Positions 25,078-34,519 of a DNA stretch of 41,666 bases are shown one piece after another; the stretch's first letter is position 1; every line of letters begins with the position of its first letter. The notes under the pieces are model-generated. The model was given only the letters and a program-made list of their open reading frames with translations. It was not told where the DNA came from and did not search any database. The stretch is taken from assembly GCA_020832055.1 (NCBI GenBank), contig JAFIFL010000006.1, positions 1 through 41,666 on the forward strand, read 5' to 3'. The position numbers and the translations under genes were made by a program. The stretch is from Gammaproteobacteria bacterium (GTDB lineage: Bacteria; Pseudomonadota; Gammaproteobacteria; Pseudomonadales; Azotimanducaceae).

Positions 25078-26244
25078 TCAGCCCTGTGCAAGCCCCCGCG
25101 TGTCATCACTGTCGGTCGGCGACGCCACCCCCATCGCAATGGCTCGCGCCTCGTCGCCGCCAACGGTTGGGTCGAGATCTGCCCCGCTGGAGATCCGACT
25201 CGCCATGACATATATGGCTGCACTGCCGGCCAGCACCGCCAGGACGACGCCAGCCACCAGCCAGCGCATCGACGCCGTGCGCTGCATGGCCCGCTGCGTC
25301 CCGACCCGGGTCACGTTGAGCCGTGTTCGGCCGGTACCGCCGGAGGCTGTGCTGCGGGCCAGACCCTGCTGCTCCGCGCTGCGCCGTATCTCATCGACAG
25401 TGTCCCGATTGAACGAACCCGTTCTGGCGACGGACTGAGGCAACGGTGCCCGTTGTTCCGCCTCGTCGAGCGCCTTGGCGGCTTCCGCACCACTCTGAAA
25501 ACGCCGAGTTGGCGACTTTTCCAGGAACTTGTCGATGATGGGCTGAAAGCGGGCAAGATGGGCCGGCAGGCGCGGCACGGGATCCTTGATGTGGCGAATG
25601 CCGATATCCAGCGCCGTCGCCCCATCGAAAGGGACCTGACCCGTCAACGTCTTGTAAAACACGACGCCCAGGCTGTAGATGTCGGCCCGACCGTCGAGTT
25701 GTTCTCCCGTCACCTGTTCCGGACTCATGTAGTAGGGTGTGCCTACGACGGATCCGATGGTGGTGATCTGGGATTCATTGTCCACATCACGGGCAATGCC
25801 GAAGTCCGACAGAACTGCGGAACCCTCTTCGCGGAACAGGATGTTTTCGGGCTTGATGTCCCGATGAATGAAACCTTTGCTGTGGGCGAAATCGAGGGCC
25901 TTGGCAATTTCCTTGATGGCTCTCAACGCGTGGGCAAGGGGGAGTCCTGCCTCGAGCCGGTCATTGAGTTCGCCCCCGGTCAGCAGTTCCATGGCAAGGT
26001 AATGCCGTCCCTCATGCAGGCCGACGTCGTAGACCTGGACGATATGGGGATGGCTGAGCTTGCTGACGATGCGGGACTCGCGCTGGAAGCGTGCACTGAA
26101 GGTAGGATCCTGCTCGACGGCTTCGTCGAGGATCTTGACCGCCACCTCGCGATCGAACTTCTCCTGAATGGCGATGTAGACCGTCGCCATCCCCCCGCGA
26201 CCGAGCTCGCGGACAATCCGGTAGCCAGGGATATGTGGCGTCAT
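25078..26244 (-). CDS. PknB-type Ser/Thr protein kinase with C-terminal membrane helix
   Basis: A 388-residue Hanks-type kinase. The Gly loop is GRGGMA (15-20), the ATP-binding Lys is Lys37 in VAVKIL, the catalytic loop is HRDIKPEN (Asp129), then DFG at 147-149 and the activation-loop end GTPYYMSPEQ. All key residues are present, so it should be active. A Ser/Thr-rich juxtamembrane region (about 265-325) leads to one membrane helix (328-348) and a short acidic periplasmic tail of about 40 residues with no PASTA repeats. GGAG and AGGGG precede ATG 26244. It is first in a two-gene unit with the FHA protein. No PP2C phosphatase gene is in the window. Confidence 0.93.
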   Translation of the reverse strand: MTPHIPGYRIVRELGRGGMATVYIAIQEKFDREVAVKILDEAVEQDPTFSARFQRESRIVSKLSHPHIVQVYDVGLHEGRHYLAMELLTGGELNDRLEAGLPLAHALRAIKEIAKALDFAHSKGFIHRDIKPENILFREEGSAVLSDFGIARDVDNESQITTIGSVVGTPYYMSPEQVTGEQLDGRADIYSLGVVFYKTLTGQVPFDGATALDIGIRHIKDPVPRLPAHLARFQPIIDKFLEKSPTRRFQSGAEAAKALDEAEQRAPLPQSVARTGSFNRDTVDEIRRSAEQQGLARSTASGGTGRTRLNVTRVGTQRAMQRTASMRWLVAGVVLAVLAGSAAIYVMASRISSGADLDPTVGGDEARAIAMGVASPTDSDDTRGLAQG

Positions 26245-26607
26245 GCCCCTGCTCCAGCCATGATCGAATGCTCAACCATGCCCAAAGTGCATCCTGAGTC
26301 CCATGGGTAACGGACCGTTACTCACGAATGTCCAAGCGCGCCCAATCTCACAATGACTCAACATTTCCCCCAAACGCTTCGAACCTCACAAAGCTGCGCC
26401 AGCACGCCACGGATCGCCCTGTGGCTCAAATCGGCAGGATGGCATCCCAAAGCAACGATCATGCCGCCCCCGCGGCGATCAACAACCCAAGGATCATGAC
26501 TCATTTTGCAACCCGAGAGGCAACCCGAAATGCCCCGGCATGACTCTTGAACTCTAGCGCAATCACTCCGTTAGCGGAATGGCTCTGACCGCCCTGTCCG
26601 CGCGTGA
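26245..26607. other. Gene-free stretch between the kinase and matB genes
   Basis: These 363 bp contain no gene I can support. Both flanking genes are on the minus strand, so the region holds the kinase promoter and the matB 3' end. A short GC-rich inverted repeat (GCCGC-CCCC-GCGGC) lies near 26465, and the right end has a weak GCGG/CCGC hairpin. No clear promoter elements or operators stand out. Confidence 0.5.
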
Positions 26608-28113
26608 TCATCGGGCAAAGGTGTGCAGGTGTTCATCCCGAAGCAGGTTCTTCTGGACCTTGCCCATTGCATTGCGCGGCAGAGCCGCGACCTTCACCAC
26701 CTTGCGCGGGACCTTGAAGCCGGCCAACCGCTGTTTCAGTGCCGCAATCACTGCCGTTTCGCCCGGCCAGTCCTCGCCAGCCACCACCATGGCCATCACC
26801 GCCTCCCCGAAGTCCGCGTGCGGCACACCGATCACCGCCGACTCATCGATACCTGGAAGTGCATTGAGTTCGGCCTCGATTTCACGCGGGTAGATGTTCA
26901 GACCACCACTGATGATCAGGTCCTTGTGGCGACCGACAATGCTGATCCGGCCTTCGGCATCCTGCTCCGCCAGATCACCGGTCACGAACCAGCCGTCACG
27001 AAATTCCCCCGCTGTCCGCTCCGGCTGTCGCCAGTAGCCGCTGAAGACATTCGGGCCACGAATCTCAAGCACCCCGACGCCCCCCGCCGACACCGGTTCT
27101 CCCTCGGTGCCGCGCAGACGGACTTCGACGTCGGGGAGCGGGAAACCGACAGTGCCTGCCACCCGCTCCCCGACCAGCGGGTTGGAAGTGATCATGCCGG
27201 CCTCGGTCATTCCGTAGCGCTCCAGGATTCGCATGCCCGTACGCGTTTCGAAGGCGTCGAAGGTTTCCGGCAGCAGCGGCGCCGATCCGGAGATGAACAG
27301 CCGCATGCCCGCACAGCGGGCGCGATCGAAGCGGGAATCGGCAAGCAGGCGAACGTAGAAAGTCGGCACGCCCATCAGCACCGTGGATCCGGGCAGCGCA
27401 TCGAGCACAGTATCCACCTCGAAGCGCGGCAGCAGCAGGATTGGTGACGGCTCCAGCAGAGCACAGTGCAGGGCAACGAACAGGCCATGCACATGGTAGA
27501 TCGGCAGCGCATGCAGCAGCACATCGTCAGCCCGCCAACCCCAGATATCCCGCAGCGTGGCCGCATTGGCGAAGAGGTTGCCGTGACTGAGCATCGCCCC
27601 CTTGGAGCGGCCGGTGGTCCCTGAGGTATAGACGATGGCGGCAAGGTCGTCGGCCTCTCGTGGACAGACTCCGGCCTGGGCATCGGTTTGAGCCATGCCA
27701 TCCGCCAGCGTGCCGGTACCGTCGGCGCCCAGGGTCAGGACGGTCGCCAGACCCATGCGCTCACCAAGGGCCGTCAGCTCGCCCTGCCGCCGTGGATCGC
27801 AAACCAGCAGCCGAGGCTCGGCGTCCCCGATGAAGTACTCGAGTTCAGCTTCGGTGTAGGCGGTGTTCAGGGGCATGTACACCGCCCCGACGCGCAGCAC
27901 CGCCAGATACAGCAACAGATTCTCGATGGACTTCTCCACCTGCACCGTCACCCGGTCACCGGGTTCGACGCCCGCCGCCTGCAGCACCGCAGCACAGCGG
28001 CCCACCGCCCCATGCAATTCAGCATGAGTCCAAGCCCCACGCCCTGGGGCGCGCACGGCGACCCCTGACTCATGTCCCGCTGCTGCGTCGAGAAACCGCT
28101 GATACAGATTCAA
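26608..28113 (-). CDS. matB: Malonyl-CoA synthetase (AMP-binding enzyme)
   Basis: A 501-residue acyl-CoA synthetase of the ANL superfamily. MatB-like blocks are VQVEKSIENLLLYLAVLR, YMPLNTAYTEAELEYF, the P-loop VYTSGTTGRSKGAMLSHGN, ERYGMTEAGMITSNP followed by GTVGFPLPDV, and the C-terminal catalytic Lys485 in NAMGKVQKNLLR. These match malonyl-CoA synthetase better than general fatty-acid ligases. It activates malonate to malonyl-CoA with ATP. The TTG at 28113, with GGAG 7 nt upstream, gives MNLYQRFL, the family's usual start; the frame is open far upstream only because it shadows the divergent transporter gene. No malonyl-CoA decarboxylase (MatA) is adjacent. Confidence 0.9.
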   Translation of the reverse strand: MNLYQRFLDAAAGHESGVAVRAPGRGAWTHAELHGAVGRCAAVLQAAGVEPGDRVTVQVEKSIENLLLYLAVLRVGAVYMPLNTAYTEAELEYFIGDAEPRLLVCDPRRQGELTALGERMGLATVLTLGADGTGTLADGMAQTDAQAGVCPREADDLAAIVYTSGTTGRSKGAMLSHGNLFANAATLRDIWGWRADDVLLHALPIYHVHGLFVALHCALLEPSPILLLPRFEVDTVLDALPGSTVLMGVPTFYVRLLADSRFDRARCAGMRLFISGSAPLLPETFDAFETRTGMRILERYGMTEAGMITSNPLVGERVAGTVGFPLPDVEVRLRGTEGEPVSAGGVGVLEIRGPNVFSGYWRQPERTAGEFRDGWFVTGDLAEQDAEGRISIVGRHKDLIISGGLNIYPREIEAELNALPGIDESAVIGVPHADFGEAVMAMVVAGEDWPGETAVIAALKQRLAGFKVPRKVVKVAALPRNAMGKVQKNLLRDEHLHTFAR

Positions 28114-28221
28114 CTCTGCGCTCCACCTGATTGCGTTTCGACCCTGTCCCGGCCAAGCCTGGGCGTCGAATTCGCCGACCGACTGCCTGATACTATGCCC
28201 GCCCCCGGCCCGGAGTCCTTC

Positions 28222-29052
28222 ATGCCCGCTTTCGATCCCATGCTGCTGCTGGCCTGCGCCGCCACCGGACTGTTCGCAGGCCTGCTCGGCGGGATGCTCG
28301 GCATCGGCGGTGGGATCGTGATCGTACCCGCGTTGCTGCTGCTGTTCGACGCCCGCGGCATCGATCCGCTGCTGGCAGCCCCCATGGCCGTGGCCACCTC
28401 GCTGTGCAGCATCATCTTCACGTCCCTGGCCGCCGCCCGCGCCCAGATTCGCCGCGGCGCGGTGGAATGGCCGGTGGTGCGGCGCTGGACCGCGTTCCTG
28501 ATCCTCGGCAGCCTCAGCAGCGGCCAGGTGGCGGTGCTGTTCCCCGTGGGCGTCCTGCCCTTGTTCATCGCTGCCTTCCTGGCCCTGGCATCGATGGTGA
28601 TGTTCGCCAACTGGCGCCCCGCTCCCCACCGCGGCCTGCCGGGAACGGCTGGCAGTGCCGGCGTCGGCTATGGCGCAGGACTGGTGTCCGGACTGGCAGG
28701 GATCGGCGGCGGCAACGTCATCGTCCCGGCCCTGGTCTATTTCAACGTGCCGGTGCTGCGTGCCGCGGCCACTGCCAGCACGCTCGGTGTCCCCGTCGCA
28801 CTGTTCGGCACTCTCGGCTATCTCTGGGCGGGTTGGCAACAGGCTGGACTTCCAGCCGCCACCGCCGGCTTCATTCACCTGCCGGCGGCTGGTGCCATCA
28901 TCGCCCTGTCAGTGTTCGGTGCCCCGGCCGGCGTGGCCCTGGCCCATCGCCTCCCGGCCAGCACCCTCAAGCGGGTGTTCGCAGTATTGCTGATGGCGGC
29001 TGCCGTTCGCGTGGGCATGAGCGGCCTGCGCGCCCTGACGGGTGCCGGATGA
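28222..29052 (+). CDS. TauE/SafE family sulfite/anion exporter
   Basis: A 276-residue membrane protein with about 8 helices in two similar halves, each with the family motif: GLLGGMLGIGGGIVIVPAL near the N-terminus and GLVSGLAGIGGGNVIVPAL in the middle. TauE/SafE proteins are thought to export sulfite, sulfoacetate or other organic anions, or to import them in some bacteria. It diverges from matB over about 110 bp, so a link to malonate or another carboxylate is possible (inference). ATG 28222 has GGAG 6 nt upstream; an ATG nine codons earlier is the alternative. Confidence 0.9.
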   Translation: MPAFDPMLLLACAATGLFAGLLGGMLGIGGGIVIVPALLLLFDARGIDPLLAAPMAVATSLCSIIFTSLAAARAQIRRGAVEWPVVRRWTAFLILGSLSSGQVAVLFPVGVLPLFIAAFLALASMVMFANWRPAPHRGLPGTAGSAGVGYGAGLVSGLAGIGGGNVIVPALVYFNVPVLRAAATASTLGVPVALFGTLGYLWAGWQQAGLPAATAGFIHLPAAGAIIALSVFGAPAGVALAHRLPASTLKRVFAVLLMAAAVRVGMSGLRALTGAG

Positions 29053-29080
29053 GGGCAGCCATCGCCATGATGGATGGGAG

Positions 29081-30481
29081 TCAGGGTATGACGCGGACCT
29101 GGATCGCATCGACCCCCTGCCCCACCAGGACGTCCGACAACACCACCACCTGGTCACCGGAGACGAAGCCTTCCCGCTCCGCAAGCACCGCCATCGCCGT
29201 GTGCAGGGTCTTCTCGGGATCCTTGCTGAAGGCTGTTCGATACGAGGCCAGGTGCCGGTTCAGCATCAACCGCCGCCGGGTGCCACTGTCGTTGGTGAAC
29301 GCGTAGATGGGCACCCTGTTCGGGTGGCAGGCCGTGACATGGTCGGCCATGATGCCACGGCGGGTGATGACCAGAATGCCCTTCAGACCGATGGATTCGG
29401 CCAGATCCACCGCCGCTTTCGCGAGGTGGCGCTTGTCGCTGTCGAGCCTGAGCTGGCGGGCGAATCCAAGGCCGGGAAAGCGCTCGCTGGAGCGGGCGAT
29501 GGAATCGAGGTACTCCACACAGCGCACCGGATACTTGCCCACCGAGGTCTCCCCGGAGAGCATCACCGCGTCCACTTCCTCATAGACGGCGTTGGCGACG
29601 TCCGTGACTTCCGCGCGGGTGGGAATGGGGTTGTTGATCATGGACTCGAGCAGGTGTGTGGCCACAATGACCCGTTTGCCGGCCTCCTGACAGAGCCGGA
29701 CGATGCGCCGCTGCACGTTCGGCAGCTCTGCCAGATCGATCTCGACCCCGAGATCACCGCGCGCCACCATGACCCCGTCGGCGACGCGGATGATGTCCTC
29801 GAGGTTGGACACGCCCTCCGCATCCTCGATCTTGGCGATGATCTTGACCTTGTTGGCCTTGCGTCCGAGCCGGTCGCGCAGCTGGCTCACGTCGTCCGCA
29901 CGCCGGACGAAGGACAGAGCGATGAAATCCAGTTCGTGCTCGATCCCGAACGCGATGTCGGCGACATCCTTTTCGGTGATGGCCGGCAGGTTGACCCGAA
30001 TCCCCGGCAGATTGACGTGCTTCTTTGATCCCAGTACGCCGCCGTCGAGCACCTTGCAGGTCAGGTGCCCCCCGTGCTTCGACAGCACTTCGAGGTTGAT
30101 CAGACCGTTGTCGACAGTAATGCGGTCGCCCACGGCCATGGCGTCCACAAGATCGATGTAATTGACGTGAATAGAGGTCTGTTCGACGTCCTCCTGGTCC
30201 CGCACCGATACGGAGATGATGTCGCCGGTGGCCAGCTTGAGATCGTTGGGCCGATCGCCGGTACGGATCTCCGGCCCCTGGGTATCAAGCAGAATCGGCA
30301 CCGGATAACGCACCTTGCGATTCAGCGTCCGGATCCAGTTGATCACCTTTCCCGCCGATGCATGGTCCGCATGAGACATGTTCAGGCGTACCACGTTCAT
30401 GCCCGCCCGATAGAGTTTCTCGAGCATGGGATAGCTCGCTGTCGCCGGTCCGACGGTGCAGATGATCTTGGTCTTGCGCAT
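29081..30481 (-). CDS. pyk: Pyruvate kinase
   Basis: A 466-residue pyruvate kinase, making pyruvate and ATP from phosphoenolpyruvate and ADP. It starts MRKTKIICTVGPATAS and keeps VVRLNMSHADH, DTQGPEIRTG, KIIAKIEDAEG with the catalytic Lys, GVMVARGDLGVE, and the signature region HLLESMINNPIPTRAEVTDV. The effector-binding C-terminal domain is present and no extra PEP-utiliser domain follows. The ATG at 30481 matches family N-termini; the ribosome site is weak. The reading frame of the upstream helicase gene runs 197 nt into this gene in another frame. Confidence 0.95.
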   Translation of the reverse strand: MRKTKIICTVGPATASYPMLEKLYRAGMNVVRLNMSHADHASAGKVINWIRTLNRKVRYPVPILLDTQGPEIRTGDRPNDLKLATGDIISVSVRDQEDVEQTSIHVNYIDLVDAMAVGDRITVDNGLINLEVLSKHGGHLTCKVLDGGVLGSKKHVNLPGIRVNLPAITEKDVADIAFGIEHELDFIALSFVRRADDVSQLRDRLGRKANKVKIIAKIEDAEGVSNLEDIIRVADGVMVARGDLGVEIDLAELPNVQRRIVRLCQEAGKRVIVATHLLESMINNPIPTRAEVTDVANAVYEEVDAVMLSGETSVGKYPVRCVEYLDSIARSSERFPGLGFARQLRLDSDKRHLAKAAVDLAESIGLKGILVITRRGIMADHVTACHPNRVPIYAFTNDSGTRRRLMLNRHLASYRTAFSKDPEKTLHTAMAVLAEREGFVSGDQVVVLSDVLVGQGVDAIQVRVIP

Positions 30482-32897
30482 GTTGATTCCGTAGCTGAGC
30501 TGTTGTCGATGGGAATTGGAAACTCGAATGCCCCTGCCAGAACTGGCGCACCCGCGCACCCACAGCGGCAGCCGGCACCTCGTCCACGAGCCAGTCTGAT
30601 CGCAGCAGCCGGCGATAGGCCCACTGCGTCAAACGGCCATCCACGAGACAAATGGTGCCCAAGTCCCGTTCGCTGCGTATGAGCCGACCCGCAGCCTGCA
30701 GCAGGCGCGTCATGGCCGGCGTGCGATAGGCGACATCGAATCCGTCGGCGCCATGATAGTCGCGTATGGCGTTGCGTTCGACCTCTGGTGGCGGTAAGGG
30801 CAGCCCAGCCACCACCACACCCACGAGACGCTCCCCGGGAAGGTCGATACCTTCACCGAATACCCCACCGGTAATGGCGAAGGCGATGCGCGTACGTCCA
30901 TCGGGATGGGCCAACGCATGCAGAAACCCATGGCGCGCCGGGTCATCCATGCGCGGTGTCTGGCGCAGCACCTCGGCATTCATGGCACGCCGCTCGAGCT
31001 CGGCCTCCACCGCCCCGGCCAGGCCATCGAGAAAGCTGAAGGCAGGCACGAACACCAGATGATGTCCGGGTCTGGCCACGACAGCGTCCACGATCATGCT
31101 GGCCAGGGCCGGCGTCGAACGCAGCCGGGATGCCTGGCGCAGATCGAGGTTGGCCACCAGCAGCACGCGGCTGTGTTCAGGCGCGAAGGGACTGGGCAGG
31201 CTGAACTGATGGGTCGCCACTGGCAGGCCCAGCACCGAGGCCAGCAGGTGCATGGGTGTGAGGGTCGCGGAAAACAGGATGAGCCCCTGCCACCGCGAAT
31301 GCTCCCTCGTCATGGTCGCGGCTGGCGCAAGGCAGCGGAGCGCAACGCGACGCTCTGACCCGGCCTCCCCTGCCACGATGATCCGGAATGCATCCGCGTC
31401 CTGTGCCCACTGCTGCCAGACCCACAGCCAGCGCAGAAGGTCACCGTTCAACCTGCGCACGCTGGCAAACAGGCCGCCGCCGGGCGCCTGTCCCAACCAG
31501 TCGCCGAGGTCCGCCACCACCCGCTCGACGGCAGCGGCAACAGGCGCGAGATCCGTCTTCACGACAGTCTGGTCAAGCCCATCAAGCTGTCCTGCGAGCC
31601 GTTCCAGGGCCCTGCCCAACGGGCGCCGGCTGTGGCGCAGCGTAGCCGCCAACTGTCGCAGCTCTCCCGTCAGCAGCGCTGCGGAAAACATCTCCCGGGC
31701 CCGATCTTCGAGATTGTGAGCCTCATCGATGAGCACCAGCGCACCACCGTCTTCAGGCTCGAACAATGAGCGCTGGCGCGCGAAGGGGTCGTAGCCATGG
31801 TTCATGTCACCAATCACCACATCCGCCCAGCGTGCGGCATCACTCTGCAGAGCGGCAGGACAGATGCGGTGGCGTGCAGCGACCTCCCGGGTACGCTCGA
31901 GGTCGATCAGGGGTGGCGGCGCCAAGTCGGAACCATCGAGCAGTTCGCGCAGCCCGTCGCGACGGCGATCGAAGTAGCCACGCGCGTAGGGGCACTCCTC
32001 GCCAGTACAGGGTGTTCCGGGCAGGAAGCAGAGTTTGTCCCGGGCCGTCAGATCGACGGTGCGCAGCTGTGCGCCGGCATCGACGAGCTGGGAGATGCCC
32101 GCTACGGCACTGCGCCGACCCGGTCCCCGAGCCGTCAGGTAGAGCACTCGTGCCGCACCCGATTCCGGCAGTCTGCGCATCGCAGCAAACAGCACCGCCA
32201 GGGTCTTGCCGGTACCGGTGGGCGCTTCGGCCAGCAGCGGGCGACCATCGGCCAGCGCACGCCACACCATTCTCGCCAGCCGACGCTGCCCCGGACGGAA
32301 CCCACCCCATGGAAAGGGCAGATCAGCCAGGGATGCATCACGTTCGCGGCGCCAGCGTGCGGCCGTCATCAGCCACTCGGCGTACGCGGCACAGGTGGCC
32401 TGAAAGAACGCCTCGACCTCCTCCGCCGACCAGCGCCGCTGGACGTCATGCGCCGCGCCACTGTCGGCATCGAGGTAGCGCAGCCGGGTGCCCACCGCAC
32501 CAAGCGATTCCCGACGAGCGTACAAGGCGGCGTAGATCGCCACCTGTGCATCATGATGGCTACCCCGCAGCGCTCGCAGCGAATCAAGGTCGCCCCGGTA
32601 GGTCTTGATCTCCTCGACCACCGGCACTTCGCCACGGAGATCGATGCCGTCCGCCCGGCCAGTGATGCGAAGCTCCAGCACCGCCTCCCCTGAACCCGGC
32701 AGTGCCTCCCGGATCCAATGGCCGGCCAGGGCAACCTCCGCGAGATAGGCTCCCTGCTCACTGCCCTGCCGGGCCTGCTGCCGCCGCAAACCTTCCAGGG
32801 CCGTCACTGCCGGCGCCCCACGCCCACCGAGATCACCACGGCGGTGCACGAACTGCGCGAGGTGACCCACGGAAGTGCGGAACTCCGCAGCCGTCAT
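30285..32897 (-). CDS. PD-(D/E)XK nuclease-XPD/DinG-type Fe-S helicase
   Basis: A protein of up to 870 residues. Residues about 50-130 form a Cas4/RecB-like nuclease domain (Asp83 in GRADGID, Glu96 and Lys98 in VVEEIKTY, then HHDAQVAIYAALY). The helicase follows, with Walker A APTGTGKT at 225-232, a four-Cys iron-sulfur set (Cys290, 297, 302, 346), DEAH at 391-394 and C-terminal motifs QAAGRLIRSERDLG. It would unwind and perhaps cut branched or damaged DNA. ATG 32897 overlaps the FAN1 stop (ATGA), which decides the start. The last ~65 codons overlap pyk in another frame and look unstructured; a natural end would be near residue 805, so a lost stop codon is likely. Confidence 0.9.
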   Translation of the reverse strand: MTAAEFRTSVGHLAQFVHRRGDLGGRGAPAVTALEGLRRQQARQGSEQGAYLAEVALAGHWIREALPGSGEAVLELRITGRADGIDLRGEVPVVEEIKTYRGDLDSLRALRGSHHDAQVAIYAALYARRESLGAVGTRLRYLDADSGAAHDVQRRWSAEEVEAFFQATCAAYAEWLMTAARWRRERDASLADLPFPWGGFRPGQRRLARMVWRALADGRPLLAEAPTGTGKTLAVLFAAMRRLPESGAARVLYLTARGPGRRSAVAGISQLVDAGAQLRTVDLTARDKLCFLPGTPCTGEECPYARGYFDRRRDGLRELLDGSDLAPPPLIDLERTREVAARHRICPAALQSDAARWADVVIGDMNHGYDPFARQRSLFEPEDGGALVLIDEAHNLEDRAREMFSAALLTGELRQLAATLRHSRRPLGRALERLAGQLDGLDQTVVKTDLAPVAAAVERVVADLGDWLGQAPGGGLFASVRRLNGDLLRWLWVWQQWAQDADAFRIIVAGEAGSERRVALRCLAPAATMTREHSRWQGLILFSATLTPMHLLASVLGLPVATHQFSLPSPFAPEHSRVLLVANLDLRQASRLRSTPALASMIVDAVVARPGHHLVFVPAFSFLDGLAGAVEAELERRAMNAEVLRQTPRMDDPARHGFLHALAHPDGRTRIAFAITGGVFGEGIDLPGERLVGVVVAGLPLPPPEVERNAIRDYHGADGFDVAYRTPAMTRLLQAAGRLIRSERDLGTICLVDGRLTQWAYRRLLRSDWLVDEVPAAAVGARVRQFWQGHSSFQFPSTTAQLRNQHAQDQDHLHRRTGDSELSHARETLSGGHERGTPEHVSCGPCIGGKGDQLDPDAESQGALSGADSA

Positions 32898-34519
32898 GCC
32901 CACCGTACTTCCAGCACCCGAGCCGACAGACCGGCAGCCGTCAGTGCGCTCAACCAGCGTCGCTGCTCCGGCCGCAACACGTCACCCGGCCCTTTCACCT
33001 CGACGAACTCACAGCGGTCTGCCTCGCCTCCGATCAGCAGCAGGTCCGGAAACCCCCGCCGCAGCAAAGCCGGCTCCTGTAGCGCAATGGCGCACAGCCG
33101 GGCCTTCATCGGCGATGAGAGCGCGCCAAAGATCTGCCGCACTTCCGCAGTGGTGAACCGGGACCACGCCACCAAGGCATTCACCGTGCCGTGTTTGCTG
33201 TGCCACGTGTCAAGCAGATCAGTGCTGTTCAGCTCACCACTGGACAAAGCGGCCAGACGTTCGCTGATGGCCTCGGCACGTCGCAGGGCGAACTCAGGCT
33301 CGAACAGATCCAGCGGCCGGCTCTGGAACGGTTGCACGAAGGCGCCGGGCAGCGGTGCGAAGACCACGTCCCAGAAAGCCAGCCCGAACAGCAGGCCGAT
33401 CAGCGCATTTTCCCGATGCAACACCTGACAGCCACCGCTCCGCAGGACGCCGGCGACGACCTCTTCGATGTTCGACTCCGGGGCATGGCGGATCAGATGC
33501 ATGCGACTGCGCGGGATGCCGTCGCGGCGGGTCGCCGGACGGCAGCGCCCGCGCCAGGGGTCGAAGTGCTCGACGAACCGGCGCTCAGCAGGATCCTCAA
33601 CATCATCACCGAGCGTCTGCAGCGCCGACGCGGCTGCCTCAGCGCCGGCATCACGTACCAGCAGTCGAATCCACTTCTCCCGCGCCGGCGGACCTGAGCC
33701 GCTGGCGAGCGCGGCCTCAGCGCGATCGGGACGCCTCAACCTTTCCCACAATGTCGCCAGCCGGACCAGCGCCCGATTGCGGCGGCGCTCGGTGGCGGGA
33801 GCGAAGGCAGCCGCTCTCAGCACGGCGTCGGCCGGTGCCAGGTCGTTGTCATCGAGTTCCGTACAGCCCGCTTCCGTCCATGCGGAGACCTGATCCGCCC
33901 ACTGATGACAGCACAGATCCCGGCGTACCTCGGCAGCGCTCAGCCAAGGCAGGGCTGGCCGCATCGGAACCGGCTCGAAGCGCAGGACCCCGAGATCGGC
34001 AAGGATGAAATCCACCAGATCCTGACGGCGATTGCCGAAGTACAGCAGACGCAACAGGTCGAGCCCGTCGGTGGATTCGAGGGTCAGCGCCTCGGGCAGC
34101 AGGGTTTCAGCGATCGGTCCCAGCCTCTCGCAGGCTGCCAGCCACTCGGCGCGACGCTGACAGCCGGAAGCCGCCGCTGGCGCCAACCGCGCAACGAGGC
34201 CGCGCAGCTCGTGCACCCGCAGCAGCTGCAGGCGCTCCTGCCAGCGCTGCTGGCCTGCCAACCTGCCAAGGCCACCGAGGCACAACGCCAGGGCCGCAGC
34301 AGCCGTGTCGTCGACCTCCGGATAGACGAGTTGGTCCAGGCGAAAGTACGGGCCTCGACGCATCAGCAGACGCACATAGAGGCGGCGGGCGGGCCGCGGC
34401 AGGCCTCGAAACCTGTAAAGGAACGCCCACCCGTTGTCGTCCACCAGGGCCCCATGATGGTGCTCCACCCAGGCCAGCAGCTGCTCGAGGTTGTCCACGT
34501 AGTAATCGGCTGCCGGCAT
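32894..34519 (-). CDS. FAN1-like VRR-NUC structure-specific nuclease
   Basis: A 541-residue bacterial FAN1 homologue. The N-terminal region (YYVDNLEQLLAWVEHH, FRGLPRPARRLYVRLLMRRG, FRLDQLVYPEV) is the SAP-like DNA-binding part. The middle is helical and TPR-like. The C-terminal VRR-NUC domain carries the metal motif PDLLLI with Asp492, then FVEVKGPGD with Glu507 and Lys509. FAN1 cuts 5' flaps and unhooks DNA interstrand crosslinks. The stop overlaps the start of the nuclease-helicase gene, so they are translated together and probably repair crosslinks together. GGAG lies upstream of ATG 34519. Confidence 0.92.
   Translation of the reverse strand: MPAADYYVDNLEQLLAWVEHHHGALVDDNGWAFLYRFRGLPRPARRLYVRLLMRRGPYFRLDQLVYPEVDDTAAAALALCLGGLGRLAGQQRWQERLQLLRVHELRGLVARLAPAAASGCQRRAEWLAACERLGPIAETLLPEALTLESTDGLDLLRLLYFGNRRQDLVDFILADLGVLRFEPVPMRPALPWLSAAEVRRDLCCHQWADQVSAWTEAGCTELDDNDLAPADAVLRAAAFAPATERRRNRALVRLATLWERLRRPDRAEAALASGSGPPAREKWIRLLVRDAGAEAAASALQTLGDDVEDPAERRFVEHFDPWRGRCRPATRRDGIPRSRMHLIRHAPESNIEEVVAGVLRSGGCQVLHRENALIGLLFGLAFWDVVFAPLPGAFVQPFQSRPLDLFEPEFALRRAEAISERLAALSSGELNSTDLLDTWHSKHGTVNALVAWSRFTTAEVRQIFGALSSPMKARLCAIALQEPALLRRGFPDLLLIGGEADRCEFVEVKGPGDVLRPEQRRWLSALTAAGLSARVLEVRWA

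Noticed and set aside
26608-28878. A 756-codon version of MatB with a long N-terminal extension
   Set aside because: The extension is antisense to the TauE/SafE gene, and a TTG with a good ribosome site at 28113 gives the family length and N-terminus.
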